Part shown: positions 32,001 to 47,000 of the stretch, piece by piece | Position numbering within the stretch: position 1 is the stretch's first letter | How the letters are laid out: the number at the start of each line of letters is the position of its first letter | DNA from: Ciona intestinalis | Taxonomy: Eukaryota; Chordata; Ascidiacea; Phlebobranchia; Cionidae | DNA length: 64,000 nucleotides | Direction of reading: 5' to 3' | Assembly (NCBI RefSeq): GCF_000224145.3 | Contig: NC_020174.2 | Span: 5,997,106-6,061,105 of the forward strand | Notes under the pieces: model-generated | What the model was told of the DNA's origin: nothing | The model's database searches: none | Seen by the model: the letters and a program-made list of their open reading frames with translations, nothing else | Translations under genes and position numbers: made by a program

Positions 32001-35000
32001 TACATACAATACCGGAATTCCCAAGGCCTCTTGAAAATTTTGGTTGACGCAAGCGCACCCTTCACACGCTGGGCGCATAATCTTCTCCTTAGTTTAGTGG
32101 TTTCGTCCGATCGTAAAATGAATCAGCCTTCTGCTACATTTACGCCTCCAACGACCGCGTTCACTCGACCCGCTACAATAATGAATTACACACCAGTTAA
32201 AATTCTTAGAACCCGCCGTGGCAAATTGCTGTCTTTAGTCGCATTAATAAGCGCTGACGTAAATCGCTATAATCCGAAAACGCGTTTTTGTTGCCCATTT
32301 TAAGCAATGAATAAACGCTGAGACGTGGTTGTTTAAACCCATTGAAAGTACATCGCATCCCGTGGGAAAATTTCCTGGTCAGCTCTGTGTTTTCAAGCCC
32401 ATTGTCCATCTGCCGAGTCTTACCTTATTCTTTTTCACCGAAAACGTGAAATCCCTATTGACTCGCGTTAATTCACTGCCCATACACAACGTGTCGTATC
32501 ACTAACCGCTGTTAACATTTCACGCCAAAAGCCAGCCATAAACGATCGCTTCCTATTCAAACATTGGCGTTGTGCCGATGACCGATTAGAGCTATGTGGG
32601 CTCCATTTAGCCATAGCTTTGTCAATGGTTTGTGTGTTTAGCTTTCCGACTCTTTTAAAATCCCAACCCAAAGCGGATTTCGTCCGTTCTGTAACACTTC
32701 AAAGCAGGCAACGGCCAGGCTTTAACCAAGTTACCCACTTTTCGCTGGAAACGAATTTTGTTTATATAGTTTTCCTACATTATTACCCCACCCTGCTTGT
32801 TGGCCTTTTAGAAGAGGTCAGTTTTAAACAGTTAGCCTTTTTCCACTGGAAACGATTTTGTTTGTATAGTTTTCCTACATTATTACCCCACCCTGCTTGT
32901 TCATCGAATGATTCAGACCTTCAAGTGCCAGACTATATCCCAAGCCCCCACCGTTTACACAAGAACATTATTTCACCTGCGTTCAATCCTGTTGTTTATT
33001 TAGCGTTATTTCGGTTTATTGTGTTAGCTTATACTGCTGCCAAGCCTGGTCACTAGACGGTCATTGTTTGTTCGGGAAACATCGGCTTCGACACGTCTAT
33101 CGCCTCTTCCTATCAAGATATATCGTCCATACCGCCCTTATTTCGTCCAATAGGACAACATCGGTCGTTTTCAATAGGAAACCTGTCTGTTGATCGGAAT
33201 ATATTTGTAAGCTATATAATATAAATCGTGTACTAATTCAGTTTTCCGATTTACAACCGTTGTCGTGTCTGGTGTTCGTTAGTCTGGTGGGACATACATT
33301 ACGACCGATCACGACTTTCAGATTCTGACAAAACAAGACTAATCCTTCAGATTGTGTTATTGGTATTAACCGCGCTTTCATTCCAAAACCCGTGAGGTAT
33401 ACACCCAGAAATGTATTCAGCGGCGCGAACCGTGGGCCCTTCGAAACCGCGTACCCTTTGTACACCCGTGACCGCCGACTGCCGCTATGTTCTTAGTTTA
33501 TACGGTTCGTGACCAACAGAACGCCTGTATCTGGCGCCAATTCTCTAGTAACATCGTGTTACGGAAGCGTGCATTTTAAAAGATGTTTTATATTAAACTT
33601 TTTTGGCGTGTCTTTCTTTTACATTTTCCAAGAATCTCGGTTTCTGTATTAGATCCCAGTATCACAGCAACTGCTACAAAGAGACCGCGTTGCTAAATTA
33701 CCGGTTGGCACATGTTCCAGCGCGTATGACGTACTCAGTCTTTATTTGCGTCGTTTGGAGCAATCGTTCCCTCTCTATGTGCTGAAACGCCACTTGATGC
33801 TGATGTATTGGACGTGTTATTGCTGTCGCGGGTGTCCTCAACGCGTTAGAAGAACAGCACCCTCGGTAGTTGAGTGGTCTGGTTTCTTTACAAATAACCT
33901 CCAACCTGCCTCCGATTCGCGTCACAAGTGATTTAAAACAGAGCTCTGAAACTGCTCCCGACCGCTCATTTTCTCATAGAGGTTTGCCAATGTTACTTAA
34001 AGCAGTACTTACCGAATTCAGGTTTAACCTTGGCCTATATACTTGTACAGTCATCAAGGACCCTTGGATTGGCAAACTTTCGTGTCTCCTTTTTACGCTT
34101 AACTCTCTTTCTCTTTATAATTGTTTGTTGTCAAGTGCAGCCTTTTTGGCAAGACACTTCAGTAAACGCAGTTGTGTTTATTTGCAGGCGACATAACGCA
34201 GAAAGGATACGAAAAGAAACGCTACAGATTACTTGAACCCTATCTCCATGAACTGCAGAAAGGTGAGTCCACAAACCATATCCTAAAAGCAGATCCACAT
34301 AGCACACATGCATTTTCCCCACGAACCCAAGGTATTTTGTATTGTAAGAAAACATGTCAATATCACTGTATTAAAAACGCGCAAAGCTTGACGTTGCACT
34401 GCAATACCTTACTCAGTGTGTTTGATGTGTTTGAAAACGGTGTTTGAAAACGGAGGTGTTATTCATGTTAAAGCCTATCATTTGCCGAAATAAGCATGAA
34501 TGTCAATATTACGACTGACGTAAACGTACTAACCGAACTACCGTATATGACCATGCACTGTTTCGCCACTATATGTGTTTTCACTCTACCGTGGTCTGCG
34601 TAAACCGACGCAGCGTGCTTTGTCTCACTTTCCAGGAAATGTTTTTTGGCTTCATTTGCTCGAAAACATTGTTATCGAATCGCTCGTATCATCTGCATAA
34701 GCTTTGGGTTACTTGTGCTACCGCTATGTTAATATAAAAGTTTGCGCCATGCTATTCGGGTGTACGCACAAAGCACCTCCACTACCACGAAATCAAATAT
34801 CAGCTTTACGTAAATAGTACAACTGTTCTTATATACCCCAACTTTGAGACTGGTTTTAAACTCTGCGTCAATCATCGCAAAAAATACAGGTATTGTGGGG
34901 TAAGATGGATACTGTTAGCACCCAAAATCCCATATTTCCTAATCGTGTTTTAAAAAGTTACCGTATTTTAGATTCGCGGGACTATAGTTATATAAAAACT

Positions 35001-38000
35001 GTTTACTAAGCACCAAAAGTAGTAAGAAAAAAAGGAATGAAAACATGTCCCATTTTACCCCATCCTACTATACGTTTTTCGTGCAAGCCATAATGTACAT
35101 GAACGACTTCAACCGTTTCCAAATAAGTCAAAATACGCGACCTGAGAGACATCTCAAACCACAAACGAGTCTGTAACAAAGACAGATTATGACGTAAACG
35201 TCACGTGCTTGACGCTCAGTGAAGGTGACGTAACCCGGCCCATTGAACCGTGACGTTCCCATGAGCATACTTGTCCAGGCTTGCCTGCGCTTCGTATTTT
35301 ATAATAAAGAAAGACACCCACGATCTAACAAAAAACTCATTATATATCGACGCTTCGATTTTCAATACCTTTGTACCACAAACCCGAGAAGGTAGTGCGT
35401 AGGGACTAGGGACAGTACCCCTTTAATTTCGTCGCTTTATATCGAACCTTCCAATGTATAATGGTATAATGGTATAGTGGGGTAACGGTTCGATTTCAAA
35501 GTCAGTAAAAGAAAATGTCATACTTGGCAGTTATGTTTCAAAAGTTACCATTATTCCCAATAGGGAGGCAACTGGTTTGCTATTTCTTTCTCTGTCTTCA
35601 GGTATAATTGTCAAACCAATATCGACCTTGCCCTCTCGTTAAATAATTCATCCCGGTGCACTAGCGTTGTTAAAAGACGGCCGGTTGGTATAAAAGTCTG
35701 CTTGCAAGCTTTTGTAAACTTGATGTATCTTGTTTCTGTTAGAGCATTTTGATATGTATATATGACAAAACAGATCGTTTAAGTTTGTATACAAAACAGG
35801 AACACAACGAAAAATGTAGGTTTACTTGTAGCATTGGCTTTTCCTCGTCGCAGTTGTCAATCACCTGTGTGTGACGTTAATACAATAATACCCCCATAAT
35901 GGTTAAGTCGTTTTCCCATATTGACAGAAAAGAATTTATCAAATGGGCCGTGGACGACGTCATTGCCGTTATATTTAATTGCATTCGACACATGTCGGTA
36001 CAATTGGCTGGAATACATATTTAATGGGCCTTTAATTGTCACTTTATTGATTATTTAAAGTGGCCTGTAAGTGCTTAGTAAAATCACAGACACTTGGCGC
36101 AAAGATCGCTTTGTAGTGCCGACCATCATTTTGCAAGGTGGTATCACCGAGGTGCCACTCATGTAGCGATAACCCGACGTCTAAGTTCATGCCAGATGTA
36201 TAACGTGCGCTAAATCGTTTTTATACGACCAATTTAAGTGCCGCGTTCAATAGGCTTCATAACGCCCCGCGACGCTTTCGCCCCGCAATTGTATAACGAT
36301 GTATTACGTGCGCTGAATCGTTTTTATACAACCAATTTGAGTGCCGCGTTCAATAGGCTTCATAACGCCCCGCAACGCTTTCACTTAGACACCGCTTCAT
36401 TGCCGAATTCCGCGCATACTTGAACAGCATATGCCGGCCGTTGAATTAATACATTAGCGTCCTTCGTCCTCGCTTAACTGTGTTTGACTGCATGGTCAAA
36501 TGCACTTCGGTGTAGAAAGCCTCTTCTTGAGTCGCCCTTTAATGAGGTAATCGTGTTTGCTCATTTGCACGCCAGTCCACCATCACAGCTGCAAAGCGTA
36601 CAATATAACTGCCCATAGGTTCGCCCCTTTGGCTTGCAGACTTGGAAAGTTGCACCCGATTTTGAATCACCTACAGTACATTCATTTGCAAGTAATCACT
36701 GTCTATAAAAAATAAATTTTCACACTTTTTTTTATAAGCAACTGTATCGGAAGGGCAAGGTAAAATCGACCTGGTCAAATTCCACGCTGTTAGGTTGTGC
36801 GAATCTGCTCTCATCGCTCATTTAGTTCTTCCACGCTTCGTTCCATCCCGGGCACCCCGCGCATACCCGTCTTCTCCTAGCATTAGTTGTGTGCATGTGG
36901 TGAAATGTTTACACTGCTTGGCGGGCTCATTTTTCAGGCGACATTTAATTTTCGAGCCGTAACCTGACGCCGTAGTTATTTAATCGTCTAGACGTAATAT
37001 GCGCTGAAGAAACCATTTTTTTTTGGTTTTGTTGTCAACACAAAAAAACAATTTATCAATGCGGAAATAACTCGCATGGTTTTCACGTTAATTTAGTGAC
37101 AGCTATACAGTTATTCTAATGTGTGTGTATCAGTTCATGGACAAAATACACAAGTGACAGATTAGGTTATACCCAAAAATAATAATATAGTAGGGTGGGG
37201 AAGATGGGACACCTTTAGCACATAATATCTAAATATCCTGATCGTGTTTTAAACAATAACTAATGGTCAATGGGAGTCATGGGCATTTAGTTTTATAATT
37301 TCTTGAATGTTCTTTGTTTACTACTAAACGGGGCGAGAAAATAGAGGTAAAAGGTGTCCCGTCTTTCCCCACCTTACTGTACACTATACACTACCTTACA
37401 AATAGCCTTACATCACCTTACAAAAAGGTATTTTCAATTTTTGTTTCATTTTAATAACATGGTTAACCACACCATATGCCTTGCGCGTGCCGGCTTCTAC
37501 CAGAAGGCCAATTTTACTGCCTTATTACAACAACCGTTCGATGTCAGCCACCTGCTTAAGTTAAAACAAAAACCGCAACGAGAACAACGTTTTCTAAATT
37601 TGTGGTATGCGAACCTAAACACGCGAGCTATTAGATTGCCAATGATAAGCCAGTCTTAAAAACACAGTTGCCCACCCTATATTTCTTTATGATAAATTAC
37701 CAAAGCCGGCAGTTTCGATATGAGTCATTCAACGCCAGCCAAAAACTGATGATCCGAATCAATATGTATTTTTAACGGCGTTATGTACACATATCGTTAG
37801 GGGCGATTTCTCCCATTAAAATTAGCGTTTCCTATTACACAATGGTGTAGAAATAGCTGGTTTCTTGCGACGCACTCGTGACGCGCACGGTTGACGTACA
37901 GATTATATTCTTGTACAGTATGACTAATTTACGTAGCGCGCATTACGTTTACAAGTTAGTAGTTATACACTGTTAGTGTCAAACATACACTTCACGCATA

Positions 38001-41000
38001 GGCATTAGAAAATACGGTTACGTTACTGTAGTTTTTATAGCATTATAAATACGTACGATACTTGTATAATGTATACCAACACGCACAAGGTGCTATATAT
38101 GTATATGAATGTACAATGGTTTTAAAGGGGTGTATGTATCTTTATATAGCTTCTCTTCCATAAGTATTTAAGCGTTACTTTACTTCAGGCTAAGACCTAA
38201 TTGCTTTTTGGTTTGCTCGTCTCTATCCACGCCTTAGAACGACCCTCATAAGTGCTGAAAAGAATTTGGATGCGATTAACCGAAAATGAGACAGCGTAGG
38301 CAGACGCGGACCGGTCCAAACCAGTTCGAAGCCGATTTTTCACGCCGTTCCCGCTGCGCCACCGGAGCGCTGTTTGTTTGACATAGGGGTTCGCCAAGTT
38401 TGGCTCTGGAGCCTACGGAAAACCCGGCGCGAGGGGTGATATTAACGCGGTGATGGATATCTTTATAATGTGGGATAATCCAGCCGCCTAATAATACCAG
38501 GGAGGCCCCGCTGCTTTGGATCCGTAATTGAGAGCTGGCATAAGCGCAAAGTAAACAGACGCCCAATTAAGGGAATAAGAAATATAAGTCTGTATCATTT
38601 CCAAGGCAGGAAACAGCACTAGTCAGTGCTAGAAGTTTCTTTGAGAAAGTGGCAGCCAGGTTTGAACAGGTGGAAAACAAAACGCATTTATTTTCGAGTA
38701 GTTTTTTATGATCAGTTTAACGTCCTGTACAGTATTAGCAAACATGCGACTCGCAACATGTAGATTTAATCCATCAAAAATGCGCCGCCGCTGCTGTTTC
38801 GTTTGCAGGATGACCAAAATAGCTCTTGTCCTGTGAAAAGGTCGTGTCGGTTCGTTTTACTAGCCTCTCAAGGCTCGAGTAGGGACCTGGATATCCGCAG
38901 TGCGACCCTCCCCATTAATCGCCCTGTGACTTCTCGTCTCGTCAGTCTAACATCGATAACTTCGATCCCGATATCGCTTCTTTGATTTTCTAATTAAATA
39001 CCCAGACTACTTGGCTCGGCCTTAGCGAGCGTGCTTCCTAGTTTGATATAGTAGGGTGGGGTAAGATGTTTTCATTCGATTTGTTGGTCCCATTTGGTAG
39101 TAAGCAAAGAACATTCATAGAATTGTAAACCCGTACCATGGCGACTGTAAAAGAGCGTGTTAATTGTTTAAAACACGAATAGAAAATATGGAATATACGT
39201 GCTTACTGCTAACACTATCCATCTTACCTCACAGCAATATAGAATTAATGCAACGCAGCAACACGTCACAAGCGTTGTTGTGTACCAACAAGCTATGGAA
39301 AGTTTGTTCACGCGCATTCAATACATTCATTCACCATTGAATACATGCTTCGTCAGAATCAATAGGTTGGTCGTGGTACCTTGCCTATTCAAGTAGTGTG
39401 TCTAATCCTGTAAACATCGGATCAATAGTGAATACCACGGAAAGGAAAGCACTTTAGTTTCAACCAGGTAGCAACATAAATATAAGACATCGTTTAGGTA
39501 TGAGCGTATGCTACGACTGCAATTAATGTGCTTCTTTAGGCCAAGGTTGTTTTCTAGATATTGTCTATAATATATCATGGCAGTCGTTATAGGCAGGGCT
39601 ACAATGGATATTGATTGTAAAAAAAGCATGGAAAATGTTTTTTATAAAACTAAACACAAGTTGAAACTATTTATTAAAATAAATGGAATTTGAAAATAGG
39701 AGAAATAAAGGATGGTCCTAGTTATGTAAGTAGCATTGGTAGCAAATGACTTGTTTGGTGAAAGTTGCTTGCGTTGGCATGTTGTGTATTACAACATCAA
39801 AGTCAGCAGGAGTGATTAATCGCACCAAACAGATTCAACTTTGTCACGATTTGTGGCGCAATGCCACCGCAAAAAGTTGTGGCGTGTGCAACTGTTGTTT
39901 GGCACAGGTGCCAGGTATAGTTGAGCACGCGCGGTAACTGGGCCTCTGCCAGACTTGGTTTTCCAACCGATTGCCCGCCGTCCAAATATACCGGCATCAG
40001 CACCTTTGGGATTGCTTTTATATTGAATCGTGCTACCGCAAAGTCGTTGCATACCCAGACTGTGCTTAATGCATGCTTAAACGGGAATGGTATCGCTAAA
40101 CAAAGGATTATATACCATGCCTTTTGAATGAAAGCGCATTCTCCTATAAATTTCCAAGAAATATGGAATCCGTAACTAATTGTCAATCAAGCACAATGTC
40201 AGTCGATTATTTTACTGTCAAGCGCCGTTTCCTGCCCTTTGGTTCGCTGGCACGGAGTAATAAGCATCAACATCCTACAGTTTCCCAATATCAGGACGTA
40301 GACGATGTTTAACGCCAAACCGAGGCACGAGCCCGTTGAAATCGATGCCTATGCTGCCTCATACATAGAGAGGAATGCGATAAGATACGTATTGAACAGC
40401 TGACTGTGAGCTGCTCGATGCATGTTATTTATCTCCTAGCAAAGTGAGTATAGCTTGAGATACGAGCCGGTCTGCAGGCAAGAATAGGGTTGGTTTATCC
40501 TTAGTTCCCAGGCAGCGTTTTGAAGTGTTGATAAATTGTCGGTATGCGTGGTTGAAGAAATCCGACGAGGTGGTATAACATCAGCGTCAGCTTGATTTAT
40601 TAACGAATTCCTCACTCAGTGGATTAGCTTCGCCTCGGTAGAGATTTAGAACAAATAAGAGCATGGTGCCTTCGGAAATCGATAGTTTTCTCGGGTTTTG
40701 CGAATCGTGAATGGAAACTGAATGGCTTGCTATATAATTCCAAACGTGGTGTGTGACACCCGCTGTTTTATGGACGAAACCCTTGTAGTGTTTGCACTTA
40801 AAAGAATGCAAAGTTTTTTTACTGGCCATGGCCCACTATATAATATATATATAAAGTAGGGTGGGGTAAGGTAGTACACTTTTTTGTTCTATTTTCTCGT
40901 CCCATTTAGTAGTAAATAAAGAACATTCAAAGAATTGTAAATCTGTATCCTTACGACTCCCATGGACCATTGTAAATTGTTTCAAACACGATCAGGATAT

Positions 41001-44000
41001 TTGGATATTATTCGCTATAGGCGTCCCATCTTCCCCCACCCTACTATATATATGTAGGGGGGGGTGATTTGGTTGTTATATGATTCCATTGATTAACAAA
41101 CAACGGTGAAAAGGTCAGGAAACAGAAACAGTGCGAGCAGGCACGCACAGCACCGGGCAATAATAGCTCGTCCGCTCATTCCCGTTTCCCTGCGCTTGTA
41201 CAACCAGCGCATCGATCATCAAAGCCACAAACAGGTGCCTTGACAGCTATTGCGATATCAACCAGGAAATAACTGGGTGTCGAACGACGTTGCGACGGCC
41301 GCAAGTTTACTACTGCATTCCCTCACGTGCTAGTACTCGTTAAATAAAACCACACAGTTTGCAAAACCGTTTAACAGTTTTGCGCCATCACCGTTTTGTA
41401 TGTAAATCAATGCTACAGACACTCGTATGATTAAAAAGATCGTCTCGCTTTTCGTATTCGAGCGAAATTCTGTGCAGTTAGTTACAGATCTAACTCAAAC
41501 AAAAGAACGTATTTGGGACAAGGTTATTTGGACAGGACTTCACGTTTTTCGGTCGGGATAACTGTTTTGTGAGACGTGCTAATTATCTTTATTATCGCTG
41601 ACTTGTAAGCGGTCGCGCTTTCTGTCGCCTGTGGGTGATTGTTTCGTCACAAAAGACTGCCCCGCTCTATTCAACCACGTAAAACAATTAGCTCCGATCG
41701 CGCCAAGCGCTGACACAGCGAAAGTAGTAACAGAAATTCGTTCTTCGTTCTTTCCACGACAGTTACCCAACCGACCATCACAGAATTATGGTTCTTCGCC
41801 GTTGATTTAACGAATAGCCACGGGAAGTTAGCGGTCGGATAATTGGACAGCAACCGCTGCTTACCGAGCCGTCACAGCTCGTAAGTGTATGGTGGCGGTC
41901 AGATTCCCCTTGTAACTTATAACGACGAAGGTTTCAGGCGCCAAAGCTTTGTTAATCTTAGTCTTCGGTTTAACAGTAACCGTCTTGCCAGCTAGATAAA
42001 CGCGCGGCTTTCAGCCTTGGTTGTGTAAATTTGCTCAACGTGTATTCAACATTATCCGGGCGCGCGTTAGGCCGTTCACAGGCATGTTCAGTTCGTCTAT
42101 TACAGCCATACAAGGCAGCCGAATGTAAATCAGATTTACAAGATAAGAAGTACATGAAACGCACTCAGTGTACTGGATTACAAGTTCTGGTCACCTATGT
42201 GTGGACAAGCATAGATAACTTTAACCACATCCTTTACTCACCTTGGACTTTTTCGAGAAAAGGATTATTAGCGTTTTTGGATTTACTTATGGAAATTAAT
42301 TTTTAACTGTGATTATCGACCAGCTGCTACACGTTCTGTGGGGGAGAAACACAGAGGCCAAGTCCGGAATTTAAAACCACCTAGACACCAACAGGAACAG
42401 ACGAGAATACCTCCCAACAAAAGCAAGAAACAAACTAAAGTCCAGATGAGCCGGCATCGACATTCAAGGAGGGACGACCGCTATAGATCAGGTAAACAAC
42501 TTGAGCTAATTTTCTCTTAAAAACACAATGTTTGCGTTATCATTGATAGGTGCTTAGGCAGTAGTTTTATGTAACTGCAGTGTTGAATTTCAAATAACTG
42601 TCCCTTTATGTGCTTATCATTGAGAAGTCTATATAGAAATTAGGTTAAAGTAGGAATTTTTAGATTGCTGATTTTTAGATTGCTGCTGACCATACAGTCT
42701 GATTAGGGTGTGATGTGTAATGACCCCTAATTTTACCCCCCCCCCCATATTTCAAGATATATCTGTCATATTTGTTTCATCAAACTCATGTTTATCCTAT
42801 GTGATGTCACATCAAGCATTCTAAACTGTTTTATGATTCAATCATTGTCATAACCCATTAAGATGTGTCTATAAAGTGTCACATCAACGCAGGCCCTGTT
42901 TTAATTGAGCTAGAATAAGTTAGTGAGCAGCATACCAGTGAGGGATTATGGTTCAATAAAGCAGGATCTTGCATGTAAGATTATCAGTGGACTTCCAATC
43001 TTAAGCATAGCAGCTAAGCTTTCGTTTATTAATTATTTGGACATATTTCGAATGCCATTAATGTATTGTTTATCACAGACGCGCACACTGAGGCTGTGCA
43101 GGCCGCACTTGCTAAACATAAGACAAAAAGGATACCTGTCCTACCACTACCTGTGAAGCGAAGATCTTTGATGGTTCATGGTGGAATCAACAGTGTTGGG
43201 GATAGTTCAGGTAACTTTCATCTCATGTGTGGCCAAGTATTGACCAAGATTTTAAACTTGTGTTTTATTTCAAACCCAAACATTAAAAAATGTGTTTAGA
43301 TACACATACTCCACTTTTAAAGTTAATTTTTCTGAAAATGAATTAAACTATACAGATAACTGTTTTTATGTTAAACAAAACCTTGTGTTTTATTCAAAGA
43401 GGGTTCATCACATTGTGTTATACCACATGTGTACTGTTTCATACACCCTGTGCCCACTTACGAGTTACCATGTTTGTAGCTTTGTTATTTCAATTTTTTG
43501 GATGTTTTTTTGATCCTTGATTGATTTCCAGATGACGACATGGAGACGGATGCTTCCACTGGTGATGATGGATCATTACAGAGGAGGACGGATGATTCCT
43601 CTTCTTTATCGGGTGGAAGTGCTGCTCCCTCCCCTCTTTCTCATCAGAGAGGGAACATCCAAACTCAACTCACAAAAGAAAAGCAGGTAATTGGTGAATT
43701 AATGTAGATGGTTTGCGAATAAGCAAACTTTAGGACAGCATAGAAAGTGGAAGATTAAAATCCCATTTATTTTTTTTATTTTAATTTATCTTTTTTTTTC
43801 TCCTTTTCCGATTTAGAAAAAACACACTTTTGCTTCCCAGCCACTTTTGCGAATTTGGATCTTACTTGATTTTGTCCTTGTTGAATAATTAATGTAGATT
43901 GCTGAGTAGCTTGCCATTGCATTTCCCATGTGTGTTTTAATACCATCAATGCCAGGGTGACAACCATGCCTCAGGGACAGCCCTGTAATGCAGTTATAGG

Positions 44001-47000
44001 GCTGGAATTTTTCAGCTTGAAACGTTTTCTTTGCCTGAAAAGTAACGCACACATTTGTTACATTTACATTAGAGCCAGGATACCAGTTTTAACTTGGGGT
44101 AATTTTGTTAACATCTTGGTTTCCATTCAGTTAAAGTCATACAGGCAAACCTTGTCTATATTTGAGTGTGAAAACACCAGTTTGGTATTTCATGCTTTAT
44201 GCAACAAATCAATGAAAACTTTCAAGCCTTATATCTTAGTTAGTTTATTTAATATATTTATAAAACAAATTGTTTTCCCCATTTGATAAAAAAAATCCAT
44301 TTCATTATTTCCAGGTGATCTCTCGTTCTTCCTCTTCGAACTCGAAATCCCGCTCCTCAGCGGATGACATGTCATCAGGTGAGCGGAGACGTGATGATTC
44401 ATCATCCAGTTCCTCCAAGTTGAAGAGTTACCCTCAACCCACCCCGCTAGCACAGAAGCTGGCTGACATCATGCCACAAATTCTTCCCGGTAAATTTTAA
44501 ACTTTTGTATTATTTATGAAATAATAAATTTTGATCATTTTAATTTTTTGAATTTACTAAATTGTTTTTTCCTTTTTAAATAAGTAAATGCTAAAACATG
44601 AATAAGTAATGAGTATAAAAGTGTGTGTAAAGGGTGAAAATTATAAAGTACAGTATATATATAATTAAACAAAAAAATAGTTAGTTAGTTCTACAAAATA
44701 ACTGGAACGTAAAAGGAACAAAAAATATTTAAAATATTGTTTTAACCTTAGGGAGTCGACCTCTGTCCCAAAATCTTCCTCCAGATGTTGCGAACATCTC
44801 CATGAATCCCCCCTCCTCCTCCAACACGACCCCATCCTCCATGACGACCCTGGAATCCTCGGATGTCAACAACGTATGGAGGTCAATGTCCTCCAGACCA
44901 TCCCTAACAAGCATGGATGGGGAAGAAGGTAAATATAAGAAACAAACAAAAAATCTTTAAAAATGGTGATGAAGACTATATTTTTTCTATTATTTTTAAA
45001 TATAATTAACAAACAAAAAAAAAACAAACAATATTTTTTCTTTTGTTATTTTTAAATATTATATTATTATTATTACAAACACAAGAAAAAGCAGTAAAAA
45101 GATCATTTTTTAATTTTTTTAACCAAGGTGATAAAAATATTGAACAAACAACAAAATCTACAAAAAAGGAACATTTTTTAAATATTGTTAATTTTTATAC
45201 ATTTAAATTCTTTGGCCTAATTTGGAAATGTGTTTTAATTAAATTTTATTGATTATTAAAATTATCCAAAACCAACATTTTCCCACTTAAACAACTTTAT
45301 AAACCTCTTAATACAGTTCCTACCACTACTATGAGCTAAGCTATAAATCAGGTCTCTTTATTTTTGTATCTGTGTCACCATGAATGGCAGTAGTGTCTAT
45401 TTCTTTATTTGTCCATGATAACCGCTTGTTTGCGTTGTACGAGCTTCCTGTTTACTAAGCATGAATCGTTTCTTACAGAAAACCTCTCTGTTACCAAGGT
45501 GTCAGCCAAGATACAACAATTACTTCTAACTTTAAAGGTAGGTGTTCTAAATTCTATTATCTGTTGTTTAGTTTTGGGTTCAATTATCTCTTTTTAACTG
45601 ACATTCTTCCCCACACATTTAATGCGTGTTTTAACAACTTGTTTTGCTGTTGATTTCCTTCTGTTCAGTCCTAAAATAACGTGATCCTCGCTATCAGTTT
45701 CAAAGAGATAAATAAAGGTTATGCTATTATTTTATGTATTAATTTTCGTTTTTTCATGTTTTCCATCCCTCTTTTAAATTACATTTTCTTGTATTTGTCC
45801 AGCACACTGCCCAGCCTTCTACTTTCATAGGGGTTAAAAATAGAACAATGGTACATGTTTAAACAGGCCTGTATGCTTAGGATGCTATTTCATGCGTATA
45901 GTTAATTACTATTGATATAAATTGAGTCAAACTATTAATATAATACTGAACTATTGGTAACGTCATTTTTGTCTCCAAATTACCAGGTATCTGTATTTCT
46001 GATTATTTTATAAATACCAGTATTTAAAACTGATATTCTAAATGTTATGTACTACTACTTTAGTTTATATAAAGTCCAGTACTATCATATTCAAATTCTC
46101 TATCTGTATCTGGCTGTGTGTATTTAAATATTTAGTTTTTACTTTTGTATATTTTCATGTGTTTTGTTTTACAACATTACTGCTACTAAGTCTGTACTAT
46201 CAATTTTTACAAAAATGTTAGCCTGTTCTTATAGCAAAATGTACTTATTTTTTTTTAAAACAGTTTAATGTTTTCACATTACCCCTTGTATACTTAATTA
46301 TCCATAGTATTAATATATAAAATTTAAAGCAAAAACCTATTACCTATCCATAATATAAGTATATGAAATTTGAATATATAAGATCCTTATGCTATACAAA
46401 CATAGCAATACCCTTGTGGTCTTATATTAAAACTTGAAAGTAAGCTCCCATGCACCCTATGCTGAGTAATCAGTTTTAGAGAAAAGTTTAAATAATTCAT
46501 TGAATCGTAATTTCAGCGTCCAAGGAAAAAGCCATTAGCTGAATACTTTCAAGACGACCAGGTTCGTAAATCAACAATTTAACTGATTAATATTATTTAA
46601 GCAGCGACTGTTCGTTTGGCACAATAAATGTTATGTGAATTTTATTTACAAATGTATTTTTTTGTCATGGTGTGTTTTTAATAAAACTAGCCAGTCAAAA
46701 ATGTTTTTAACTTTAAATTGCACAGTTGTTGCATATTATTCCTTATGTGTATGGCACTCCTGTATTCTAGATTATCTATTCCTACTTAGATTATTAACTT
46801 ACTATATAAACACCTTTACTTCTATACTGTGCAAGGGTAGTAGCCAATAAAATCTCCCCAGTATTCAATTATTCATGTAATATATAGGAGGAGTTATTGG
46901 AGAATATTGGCCTCGATGAAAACGCACCGAAACCAGAAGGACCTGTCACTGCACCAAGGGAAGGGGGTCAACTACCATCTCAAAGTAACATCCCACACTC

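Larger units (their letters stand above)
34263..42323 (+). other. DIP2 intron 2 (8.1 kb)
   Basis: Holds four MITEs (34888-35073, 37190-37384, 39046-39242, 40850-41054), a tandem duplication at 36,190-36,405 and a tRNA-like segment at 38,300-38,370 (minus). Several TGACGTAA sites lie at 35,150-35,270. No exon recognised. Confidence 0.6.
29086..46561 (+). other. DIP2: DIP2 exons 1-9: DMAP1-binding region and Ser-rich linker
   Basis: Exons 29086..29176, 34188..34262, 42324..42491, 43079..43210, 43532..43686, 44315..44489, 44752..44928, 45479..45537, 46517..46561. Residues about 10-55 (LPLEVRAKLAELDIEISEGD, then TQKGYEKKR) are the conserved DIP2 N-terminus. HTEAVQAALAKHKTKR at about residue 115-130 is another family block. 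Exons 5-7 encode long Ser runs and acidic or basic patches with little conservation expected. Exon 3's start is the least certain border: I chose the acceptor after ATCGACCAG because the frame stays open and phase fits. Confidence 0.88.

Noticed and set aside
32619..33056. 145-codon plus-strand open frame in DIP2 intron 1
   Set aside because: It spans a tandem duplication, which explains its internal repeat. It has no recognisable family, no splice context and no start context.
37354..37659. 101-codon open frame
   Set aside because: Begins inside a MITE terminus and shows no recognisable motif.
39803..40186. 127-codon minus-strand open frame in DIP2 intron 2
   Set aside because: No family resemblance; overlapping frames on both strands are equally open, as expected of balanced-composition non-coding DNA.
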